Shown here one piece after another: positions 23,746 through 33,384 of a DNA stretch of 64,000 nt. Position 1 is the stretch's first letter, and each line of letters starts with the position of its first letter. The notes under the pieces are model-generated. The model was not told the origin of the DNA and searched no databases. It was given only the letters and a program-made list of their open reading frames with translations. The position numbers were made by a program, and so were the translations under genes. The stretch comes from Neurospora crassa OR74A. Lineage: Eukaryota; Ascomycota; Sordariomycetes; Sordariales; Sordariaceae. Location of the stretch: positions 1,550,001 through 1,614,000 of the forward strand of contig NC_026505.1 of assembly GCF_000182925.2 (NCBI RefSeq), in the 5' to 3' direction.

Positions 23746-23770
23746 GGGGGGGGGGGGGGGGGGGGGGGGG
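23746..23770. repeat. Poly(G) run of 25 bases
   Basis: Twenty-five consecutive G in intergenic DNA, read directly. The flanks do not resemble those of the other G runs in the window. Confidence 0.9.
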
Positions 23771-24054
23771 TCAAGGGTTTGTGACTGTATCATCGATATT
23801 TTGTCATGACAACTACGAACGACATGATTGTATACGCAAGGAAGTATAGTACCTTGGTGAATGCAAAAGAGTTAATGAGTTAACCGTCACAGCTGGGTCC
23901 CACTGACGGGTTGCTAGAAGTTTCACTACGGCCAGATTTGTGTGCCATATACAAGAGGAAGAAAAGGAGAAGAATGAGGGAATAGCTAATGTAAAAAGAG
24001 AAATAGATATAAGGGCAAAAGAATCAAATGGCATGATAAAAAGAACCAGAAAAA

Positions 24055-24173
24055 ACATACAACACCAGGGATTCGCTGGTCGTCACCGACCCAACTACTA
24101 GTCTGGCCCTCACTGGCTTATCTATGGGAGAGCGGACGGGATCCCGAGTTTTCCAGTGGGTATGGTCGTATGT
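24055..24173 (-). rRNA. 5S ribosomal RNA gene (copy 1)
   Basis: A 119-base sequence on the minus strand beginning ACATACGACCATACCC and ending in TGTTGTATGT, with complementary ends forming helix I and the internal-control-region block TAGTAGTTGGGTCGGTGACG. It is identical over all 119 bases to the plus-strand copy at 42072. A T6 run follows the 3' end, fitting Pol III termination, and TTATAG lies at -30 to -25. Dispersed single 5S genes are characteristic of Neurospora and relatives. From memory it fits a minor (beta-like) Neurospora isotype rather than the major alpha type. Confidence 0.95.
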
Positions 24174-24197
24174 ATCTGTTATGCTTCTTTTTTACTT

Positions 24198-24203
24198 CTA
24201 TAA
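24198..24203 (-). promoter_or_regulatory. TATA-like element at -30 of 5S copy 1
   Basis: TTATAG on the minus strand at -30 to -25 relative to the 5S start at 24173. The same hexamer sits at -31 to -26 of copy 2. An upstream TATA near -29 is known to be required for Neurospora 5S transcription. Confidence 0.7.
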
Positions 24204-26306
24204 AGCCAACGCAAATTGTGTGGGATACAGTTTTGAGGTACTGACATTATCTTGAGTCTGAACATTTCTGCATTTACAGCTTCTTAGTTGTGTGAAACGC
24301 CTTTTATCTGATATTCCTCGATAAGTATATGTGGATCCTATGGCATCTGCTTCTTGAGATGTTCGCTTACCGTGGGACAGCAATTCCGTAGTCGGGCCAT
24401 AGACCAGGAACATATGGTGTTGACAGTTTCCGATGGCTGCTGACGATATTGAACCGGATCCTGGCGCAACATATATCCCTTTCCTTCTCTCTCCTTATTT
24501 CATGTCTAAGCCCTGTGATAAGATAGGGTAGCAGGAGTGGAGTGACAGAGTACAGCCACAACTGTTATCAGCTTGATGAGTGTCGGTGGAATCTCTTTTG
24601 GGTTATGTACCTTTGAAGACTGGTGCTATATCCGGACTTTACAGATCCCTTAACATTAAAGGGTCTCCACTACTTAGGGCGTGGCGTTCCCTATTGATGT
24701 ATGAGACGTTTCATAAACCAGGCGCTTCTAGCCATGATATGTAGCTACGGCTGTGAGCATAGGTATGCCTGAAAATTTGACACTCTGCATGCCTAGACAT
24801 CACATTTGGATATACCCTTCTTTCTTGGGAAGAGTTCTCTCCCGTTCGAACCCGATGTTTGGAATTTGGATATGCAAAGAAAATGGGTACCTGCGTGTAA
24901 CGGATGTTGTGGCTTAACAGAGATGTTTACCAACTGCTTGAGCGAGGAAAGAGAGAGGGCAAGACAGTGAAGTAATTTCAAGGGCATAGACAACTCTGCC
25001 ACCTTCGACAGCTCTGAAAGTCTGGAAGGCCTAATTTATTCACGTGAGACACTGAAGACTTGCAGTCACCCGTGTCGGGATAGCTACGCGCTGCTGTCTC
25101 CATTTCCTTCATTTTCTTTAGTTCCTTCATCCTCAGTCCTTCCTCCGCGCCTTGTTGAGCTGTAGGAAATATCCACATCCGTAGCTCGACGATAGGCATT
25201 GTATGTAGACGTAGTGTAACATATTAAATTCCGGTTTCTGTCAGTGTCGGGCACAGCCAGGCTGAATTGCAGTAGTGGAATGCGTCGCCGGTAGTATGCA
25301 ATAGTTGGATAGATTTTGGCCTAGGTAGTCGAGTTTCACCACCTCTCGGGAGCTAATGTAAGGTACTGGATGATTTGGCGCAACCTCAAAATGCATTAAC
25401 GTTGGCGTTGAGGCTGATTGTGTTTACGGGGTATGCATGTGAGGCGCTCACGCGGTCATGATAGCCTCGGGTTTCGGTCTCTTTGGATAATCTGCATCAA
25501 GGCCCGTTGACGCGAGTCTCAACTGCTGACGGGTATGCATGAGGGTTTCCGAGACACCACGACTGCTTGTCACGCCAGGGCCTTGGTGTTGATGCCGTAA
25601 ATTCGATGTTAGGAGTGCAAGTCTTGGTGTATCTGGGTGCTTTCCAACACAAAAATTGTCAGCGATCGTACCTGGGATCATGGAGCTGTCGGCGTTTGGC
25701 TGTGGGATTAACTAGCTTTGCCGAACAGTTTTCGCTGTTTCTGATCTGAGTGAGCCCAAGTTCGGTGAGATATTCTGTACCCGGTAGGCTGTCACGGCAG
25801 TAAAGAGGTAGCTATGCACCTTTTGAAGATCTCAGAGTCAGGGGATGGCTTTGCTTCAACGAAGAGGTTGGTTTATCGAATGAGCCAAGCTTTGATTTTC
25901 TGTGGACTCTACCTATGGGTACAACTTTCTGCGTACTTCTAGTTCATTATGACTTGATAGTGTTATGGTATATCACGGCTAGGGCCTTGCGCTGTAGTGA
26001 AGTTAGAGTTGAGATCTCGGGAAAGATTGCGTCGGAGATTTTGAGTGAGACAAGAGAACGAACCAAGTTGCTGGGCCCATTACCCAGACTCATGATCCGT
26101 ACCACCAAGGCGGTCAAAATGGAGTAATTCAGGCCAATCTTTCCATGAGATCCAAGGTAGTCCAGCAAAATATTCCCATAATCTCAATGCTTTTCATCGA
26201 TAGCAAGCCGCGCCCACAAAGGCTGAGCCATGAAGAACAGCCAAATCCGAAAAAAAAACAGACGGGGAGCTACTGTTGCCCGGATAGTCGCTCACTTGCG
26301 GAACAG

Positions 26307-26786
26307 TTACACACCCGCCTGAATCAGGAATCTCTCCGTAGTGATATGTCTTTCGTATCCGAGTCCGGCATCGTGAGATGTCTCAGGCGCGCCGCTGCTG
26401 TGGCTCGAGCTCGCTCTGGAATCCCCAAGGCGACCGTCCTCTTCGGTTTCCGAGCCGCTGGCAGTGAAGGAGTCTCTGAAGTCAAGCAAGCCAGCAAACA
26501 CACCAAAGTCAGCCACATTGCACGGTAGGTGGTCAGAAATCCCCGACGATAGCCCAGCGAGATGCCGGTCTGAATGCCGGTGCCCGAGACACCTGGCATC
26601 CTGTCCACTGATCTCGCTCCTCAACATCCATGGCGAACGCCTCCAATATCCCATTCCCTGCGGATAAAGGGAATAAGCTTTCTCATAGCCTCTATTTCTG
26701 CCTGGGCTGCGTGAAATATCGATCGGGCATGACCGGATTTGGGGAGGAATAGGCAGTCGAGCTTGGAGTTGTAACCCGCGGATCAC
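26307..26786 (-). other. Unassigned open frame in the gene-poor region
   Basis: A 159-codon minus-strand frame ending ...TTERFLIQAGV overlaps a second open frame (26608-26324) that includes a hydrophobic stretch (AMWLTLVCLLACL). I do not recognise either. This could be a short exon, a decayed membrane-protein fragment or chance. Confidence 0.2.
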
Positions 26787-28708
26787 GACGGGTGTTGACT
26801 AGGTCGAAGGTGGTGAACATGGACGGTTGAATCCCGGAGTGTCCGCAGCGTACGTAGGTAGATATACGCTAGTGAACCTATTCCTGCATCCTTGAAAGCA
26901 CCTATGGATTGATTATTACTGTATGGCTGTTTGAAGCAGCGCGGTGATTGTTCCTTTAAGTTGCGTCTTCTCGTCACCAGATGTTTTGTGTTTGGGGGGA
27001 AAACACGAGGTTCCCATTCCGGGCAGTGGAAGAGCACTAATACAGCTCGACCAATGGGCTCTTGCGGGGCTGGGTATACGATACCACTTCTGCGGTTACG
27101 GCGATCCACAGGGGTCCCCCAGTAGGGTGACATTAACAGGAAGGGCAACGCGCCAAGCAGCGCCCAATGAAACTCTTCCCGAGCCTCCAACTCAACTTCA
27201 CCTCATCTCTTCCTCGCTCTCTCTTCCACTTCCACATCTCTCTGTCTGCATCGACGACACTGCAACGTGGCAATGGTCCAACAAACAATTCATTTACCGT
27301 ATGCAGACCCCTTGTCTTGAGCGAGCATGTACATTTTTCTTCTCCAGGCAATGACCCTTGGAATCGCGTCATCGGCAAAGAACACAGTCCCAACCCCAAG
27401 TGGAAGCATTCCCATGTTTTGTGCAAACACCCTTCTCGTGAAGCTCGAAGATCACTTTGAACCTGGTCGCAGCGAGGTCTAGACATCAATCGATGCCTGT
27501 AACAGAGCCAAAGATAGCTCACAAATTCCTCTGGAAAGTCCCATCGAAGACGAGCTCGCCCCGGTCTGGTTTGCTTCTCGTCTTCCATTCTCCCATCTGA
27601 TGTGCCCTTCAGCCACCACTAGGTATCTACTCCATTTACTGAGCACCCTGACAAATGGCTAGAATGTTTATAGACCTCACGTGTTATCCCGCATTTTCCT
27701 CCTTTAGTATGGATACATCCTTCCTCTGTATGTATCCGAGCGCTCTCTTGGTGTTACTTTAAACCAAGTCTTACACACACCACATGTCATACGCCTCCTA
27801 AGCTTGTACAACTTCATCTTTCTTTCGTATGTGTACTGTTCAAGCGCCAGCCCGTACAGCCAGTATGTAGTTCCCGCCGCTACCCGGACGCTTAGATTAT
27901 CAAGGACAGCACTTCGAAAAAAGCAGGCAAAGAACATGCTTGGGAGTTCGAAAACCGCCAGTCTTCACCTGGAACTGGAATAGACTACAGAATCTACATG
28001 GTTCTACCCAGTGCTTGAACCATTTTGGGTACAATATTGTTGGGGGAATTATCCTATTATGCGTCCATCTCTCACACAATGACTTTTCAAGTGTGGTCGG
28101 CATGTGGAAGCATTAAGTTTGTGACTATACTCTAGTTCTCTCTTCTGCACGTCTTCTAATCTGTCGCATAGTCACGCCTCTTCCAGCCAGCTCCAAACTC
28201 AACACCCAATCAAAAACAATTTCTGATTGTTACAGGTGCGCAGGCCCGTCCTGCAGCCATTCAATACTCTGATGCCTCTCAGCATGAAGCTGTTCATACC
28301 TAATCACCGAGCTGACAGCTTGGCTCTGCCTCTTTGGATCTAGAGCCGCATCCCGCAACACCCTCCTTGGGACAGTATAGACTGCAAGTGCAGCTATAGT
28401 GTGGGCAGCCCTCCTAATTAGGAAACTTATGATTACCCATCGTCCCATACCCCTGTGCTCGAATTGCATTATGAGCCACCATGTCAGCGGATACCACTTG
28501 AGTCTCTTGTGGATGTCCGTCCCAGCATCCACTCTATATCTTGTCGTTATTACTTATATACAGAGACTTCTCCCGTTCAAAAACAATGTCATTGTCCAGT
28601 CCCTCCATCCTGATTTACATTGTCAGGCTCTGAGTTGACCTTTACCCATCTTCTAATACCCTCTCCGTTGCCGATCTTTTGGCTTGACTCTTCCTTCCAA
28701 CCGGGACC

Positions 28709-30728
28709 ATGATGTGGTCGCTCCTCGTTTCCCTGGCATTGCTATGCTTTGGCACAGTTGCCAGGGCAGCAGTTGTCACCATCAACTGGAATGTCACATG
28801 GGTTTGGGCTTCTCCTGATGGCTTTGGAAGACCCGTCATTGGTATCAACAACCAGTGGCCATGTCCCAAGCTTGAGGCCAATGTTGGCGACACCCTCATT
28901 GTGAACCTCCACAATGGACTTGGTAACCAGACAACTGGTATTCACTGGCACGGTATCAACCAACTGCAAACTCCTGAGATGGATGGACCTAGTGGTGTTG
29001 TCCAGTGTCCGACCCCTCCTGGATCCTCGGTTCAGTACAAGTTCGTGGTAAGACATCTGTCTCTTCTGTTTTATAACTGAATTATGGCTTACATGGTCAC
29101 AGCTTGATGAGCCCGGCACGTTTTGGTATCACTCTCACGAAAAGGGACAATATCCGGATGGCCTGCGCGGGCCCCTTATTGTTCAAGATCCCAATGACCC
29201 CTACAAGGGCAGGTATGACGAGGAGATTGTCTTGACTGTGTCCGATTGGTAAGTGTCCTTCTTAACTTGGGCCAGCAAGTATCTAATAATGTCATAGGTA
29301 CCATTCTCAGAGCATCCCGCTTGTTCAGAACATGCTGTCTCCTGCCAACACGCGGTTCGCTCCACCATTCCCAGATACCATCTTGCTTAACGACAAGAAG
29401 GATGTCAAGTTCAACTTTGTCAAGGGCAAAACCTACCGAGTCCGTCTCATCAACATGTCCGCCTTTGCTTCTGCCTTCCTCTGGATCGACTCACACCCTC
29501 TCACCATGATTATGAGCGACTCCACCTACCTCCAAACCGAAACCGCCTACCAGTTACATGCCAGCTCCGCCCAGCGGTATGACTTCCTCATCTCCGCCAT
29601 CGACCGCGACTCGGGCAATTACCCCATCCTCGTCGCTCTCGACATCAACCGGGACTTCCGCAACCAAACCCTCGCCCCTGCCTTCCCTCACAACCAAACT
29701 GCCTGGCTCATGATGGACGAAAACGCTCCCCTAACCCGTCCAACCAACACCATCGACGTCTGGCGTCCCGCCGACGACACGCACTTCAAACCTCTCGACA
29801 ACCTCGCCATGGTCCCCGCCTACGACCACCTCGTCAAGCTCGACTTCCGCTTCTGCCTCGACGCCAACGGCTACCCGCGCGCCTGCCTCAACGGCAAGCC
29901 CTTCATCAGCCAAAAGGTCCCCTCGCTGTACACCGCCGCGACAGTAGGCGGGAACAACACCAACCCCCTCGTCTACGGCCAAATCAACCCCGTAGTCGTG
30001 AGAAAGGGGGACATTGTCCAGCTGGTGATCAACAACCAAGAAGCCGCGGGCCACCCGTTCCATCTGCACGGCCACAGCTTCCAGATCTTGGACCGCGCGA
30101 GGCCGTACGCCGGTGACTGGCCCGGCCGCGACGTCAACTACAACCCGGTGCCGAACCGGCGGGACACAGTGACGGTCTGGTCGTGGAGTCATGCCGTGTT
30201 GAGGTTCAGGGCGGACAACCCGGGCGTGTGGTTGTTTCATTGCCATATTGAGTGGCATGTGGAGATGGGCCTGACGGCGAGTTTTATTGAGGGGCCGGAG
30301 CAGCTGAGGGGGAAACAGTTCCCGGCGGACCATTTGGAGAATTGTAGGGTTGGAGGTGTGCCGACGAGGGGGAACGCGGCGGGGAATGAACTTGATCCGT
30401 TGGATACGACGGGTATGTTGACGATAAGTCCGACGGGTTATACTGGGTAGGTTTTCCTTTCCACTTTTTTTTCTTTTTTTCTTTTTTTTTTCTTTTTTTC
30501 TTTTTTTTTTTTTTTTTTTTTTTTTTCTTTTTTCTTCCTCCCGTGGAGAATTTGACTTGGCTGAATATATGTGATTGATGACTAACGAATCTTGTGTGCA
30601 GTGCTACATGGATTCCTCCTCCTGCTAATACTGTTTCTATGACACCTGGGAACTCGACTTCTCCTCTTGCCCGGAGGAGAGCGGCGTCGAGGGTTCAGCG
30701 TCGCGATACTGTATTTGAAAATAGCTAG
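28709..30728 (+). CDS. Fet3-like multicopper oxidase, apparently secreted
   Basis: A cupredoxin-domain oxidase of the Fet3/ferroxidase branch. Four exons (28709-29047, 29103-29248, 29298-30446, 30602-30728) give 586 aa. A signal peptide ([15 protein letters not shown], then ARA/AVV) precedes domain 1. All four copper motifs are present: [27 protein letters not shown] and [12 protein letters not shown]. The end of the core ([16 protein letters not shown]) matches Fet3. However, the protein stops soon after in an Arg/Ser-rich tail ([18 protein letters not shown]) with no transmembrane segment, and the position of the yeast iron-site Glu185 reads FAPPFPDT instead of GAEPxPxx. It may therefore be a secreted oxidase with altered substrate. 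No FTR1 permease lies nearby. Intron 3 holds a 70-base T-rich tract. Confidence 0.88.
30460..30536. repeat. T-rich low-complexity tract in an intron
   Basis: Almost pure T with scattered C inside intron 3 of the multicopper oxidase. It is much longer than a usual polypyrimidine tract and is probably a decaying mononucleotide microsatellite. Confidence 0.8.
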
Positions 30729-31478
30729 CTGATCATCTAGACGAGCTGGGTTTATGGAATGTGACCTCCTTAAATCTGTAGCCGCTCAATTTTGGAGATT
30801 GGGTGGTTACTAGGTTGAGATGGAGTGTCCGAAGAATGACCATGGAGTGGACGACAAGTACCTACATGGGAGTAACGGGAGTTATACACTAGGGTATTCG
30901 GAGGTATCTTACGATAACGGCGTTTTTTTTTTTTTTTTTGTGAATAGGTCTTGGTTGGGCATCTGTTTCTTCGTCGTTCCCCCATTTTGTATACCTAATT
31001 CTAATACCACTTCTTGGCTACCTGCGTTCGGTATCATCGAGGTAACGTGAAATCGTGGTTGCTATGGACATTGGGTACCACAGTGCATGCATTTAGGGCC
31101 CGAGCATTCGTGGACTTCTTCTGTTTAGAGTATAAAGTAATACCTGTTGCTGCGCTCAGTTTTTTTTTCCCTTTCGTCGCCCTCACTACCCGCCCATTGC
31201 TGTCTTACCAAAGTAGGCCCCCTTCCCATCCATGCTGAGCCACGTCTTTTGAGGTGCGATGAGCTACCAGCGGCTAACAACACTCACCCGAATCCCCCTT
31301 ATTCTGCCATCATCATCATCATCATCACCAGACGTCTGTCAAGCCGTACAAGTCCAATTTTGAAAAGAAAGTACGGTATTAATCATTTCATTACAATCAT
31401 TACCCTAACCCAATGATTTTTTCCTTCATCCTTCCCCTCATCCCCACTTTCTAACCTTCCCAAAGCCTCTCACTCCCT
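30729..31478. other. Convergent 3' flank between multicopper oxidase and SDR genes
   Basis: No gene seen. It contains T-runs near 30924-30940 and a small (ATC)n tract near 31311-31327; probably 3' untranslated sequence of both neighbours. Confidence 0.55.
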
Positions 31479-32369
31479 TTACTCAGTAAAATCCGTGCTC
31501 GTGCACTCCTCCCTCCACTCCTCCATCTGCTTCTTCTGCTTCTCCTGCACCGCCGCCCAAATCTCATACGCATCCCGTCCAATAAGCAGTCTCGCGGGCA
31601 GTTCGCGGTCGGCATACTTGCCGTTCCCACTGAGGGCGTCGACAACAACAGCCGCCAGCTTCTTGGGGTCGCCAGGCTGCTTGTTGTTGGCCGCCTCCCA
31701 CATGGCCAGCGTCTTCTTCATCTCCTCGCTGCCGTTGGGGCCCCTGAGCTCGGGAATCGTCCGGGCGGGATGGATCAGATGACCCTGGTCGAGGACGGAC
31801 GTCCTGAAGTAGCCGGGCTCAATGCAGGTGACCTTGATGCCCAGGTGCTTGACCTCGCCCGTCAGAGCCTCGGACAGGATGGAGCACGCGGCCTTGGTGC
31901 TGCTGTACAGACCACCGCCCGGGGGACCGAGGTAGGACAGGATGGAGCCCACGTTCGCCAAGGTGCCGGCGCGCTGACGGCGCAGAACAGGGAGCACGGC
32001 GCGGCCGACGGCCAGCTGGCCGAGCACGTTGGTGTTGAACTGAGCGAAGGCCTCCTCGGCGGAAGCTTCCTCGCAGCCGCCGGCCAGGACGTAGCCGGCC
32101 GAGTTGACGACGATGTCGATGCGGCCCGAAACGTTCTTGGGGTGGGACACGATGCGGGCGACGGTCTCGGCGAGGACGGCATCGGGGGAGGTGACGTCCA
32201 GGGTCTCAGGAATGCAAAGCTCTTGGGAGGTCAAAGATTCAGGGATCTTGGCCGGGTTGCGAGCAGTGGCGAAGACGATGTCGCCTTGGGCGAGGGCGCG
32301 GAGGGCAATCTCGCGGCCGAGACCGGAGGAGGCGCCGGTGATAAGCCAGACTCTGGGGGTGGAGGACAT
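31479..32369 (-). CDS. Classical short-chain dehydrogenase/reductase
   Basis: An NAD(P)-dependent oxidoreductase of the Rossmann-fold SDR superfamily, 296 aa, single exon. Cofactor-binding TGASSGLGREIALRAL lies at residues 11-26, followed by the structural NSAG (about residue 90), the catalytic Ser in GSILSYL and the catalytic Tyr-Lys in LYSSTKAACS. The Arg after ATARNPAKI suits NADPH, as inference. The start MSSTPRVWLITGAS is typical of fungal members that act on hydroxy/keto groups of unknown substrate. It is encoded on the same strand as the FAD monooxygenase upstream and next to a multicopper oxidase, which hints at shared redox metabolism but does not prove it. Confidence 0.92.
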   Translation of the reverse strand: MSSTPRVWLITGASSGLGREIALRALAQGDIVFATARNPAKIPESLTSQELCIPETLDVTSPDAVLAETVARIVSHPKNVSGRIDIVVNSAGYVLAGGCEEASAEEAFAQFNTNVLGQLAVGRAVLPVLRRQRAGTLANVGSILSYLGPPGGGLYSSTKAACSILSEALTGEVKHLGIKVTCIEPGYFRTSVLDQGHLIHPARTIPELRGPNGSEEMKKTLAMWEAANNKQPGDPKKLAAVVVDALSGNGKYADRELPARLLIGRDAYEIWAAVQEKQKKQMEEWREECTSTDFTE

Positions 32370-33384
32370 TTTGATTGTGTGTTGAGGTGGTTTAGGGTAG
32401 AGTTGTTTGTTTGATGACGGATGAGAAGGGGAAGTGGGATGGAGAAAGGATGGATGTTCACTACAGTTGAACTCAGACGCAGGGACGTTCGGGGATGTAG
32501 CTTTTTATATTGTGGGTATCAGGCGAAAAAAGGACATCGGCTTGAATCCATCAAGATCCATGGAATTCAGGTAGTTTGTACATACCCGCATTTCAAAACC
32601 ACAGCCCGGCCGCTGTCGTTCCCCGGGGATCCGAAGACCGAAGGGGTCCTGTGCGGCTACGCTACAGAACTTCCCCGACCGTTCTCCGGGGAACCAATTG
32701 GTGGGAGAGCGCTCCCTCTATCCGTGATAGGGGTTGTCAAGCTAGCCAAACTCCCCAACGGCGATCTTGGGGCAAGCTAGGAGGCTCCTTGTTGTCAAGG
32801 GTCAATGATTTCCACTCACCGTCATCCACGTGGTAGGCCGGCGCCGTTTGAAAATTTACTGTGTTGGGGTTCGGCGTGTAGGTACATATGTACAATTCAA
32901 ATGTGATTGATGCAGTTTCCTGTGATGTCCATGTATACGTAGTATGTAGGCTGTCGGAAATATGAGGTACGCACGGATTGATGACAGGAAAAACAGATGG
33001 GGGAACAGGCACCCGGTGTAAAGAGACTCGTTGGCGAGTCAATTTTCCTTGTCCAAAATCTCCAAAGTTCATGATCAAAATGCTGAGCCAAATTTCCGTT
33101 TTGGGCTTCTCTGGTGTAAACACGTTGAGGGACAAGTGGAGAAAACAAAAAGATAATCAGGGGGATGGTCCCAAACACTAAACTTGGACGTCCTCTTTTT
33201 TTTCTTTCTTTTTCTTCTTCTTCTTTGCAATGCCGGCGGTATAGAAATTGGGGTTAGGTTGAGCGGAGGGGTTGGGAGAGTGGGAGCTGAGATGAGAGTA
33301 TCGAAAATGGCAAAATAGGACTACCTTGATACATGGAAAAAGCAAAGAAAAAGAAAGATGAAAACAAGCCACGAAACGACTCCT
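32370..33384. other. Promoter region of the SDR gene and 3' flank of the FAD monooxygenase
   Basis: About 1 kb with no recognised gene; short frames on both strands are not conserved-looking. A TTTTTATATTG segment lies near 32500-32510, upstream of the SDR start. Confidence 0.5.

Larger units (their letters stand above)
22428..28708. other. Gene-poor 6.3 kb region with one 5S rRNA gene
   Basis: Apart from the 5S gene at 24055-24173 I recognise no gene. Open frames above 120 codons occur at 22692-23081 and 22753-23217 (+, overlapping), 26786-26307 (-), 27190-26783 (-), 27588-27133 (-) and 26944-27354 (+), without family motifs that I can name. A 25-base G run lies at 23746-23770. The last 500 bases are probably the promoter of the multicopper oxidase. 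Composition is moderate and not obviously AT-rich, so heavy RIP is not evident by eye. Confidence 0.5.

Noticed and set aside
26820-26850. B-box-like GGTTGAATCCCG as part of a tRNA
   Set aside because: No A box at the right spacing and no acceptor-stem pairing could be found around it.
29731-30333. 200-codon minus-strand frame opposite the multicopper oxidase
   Set aside because: It lies antisense to the exon carrying the conserved copper-binding motifs; no independent motif is present.
31770-32414. 214-codon plus-strand frame opposite the SDR gene
   Set aside because: It is a mirror frame of a GC-rich coding exon; its Gly/Asp/Val repetitiveness is an antisense artefact and the SDR motifs on the minus strand are decisive.
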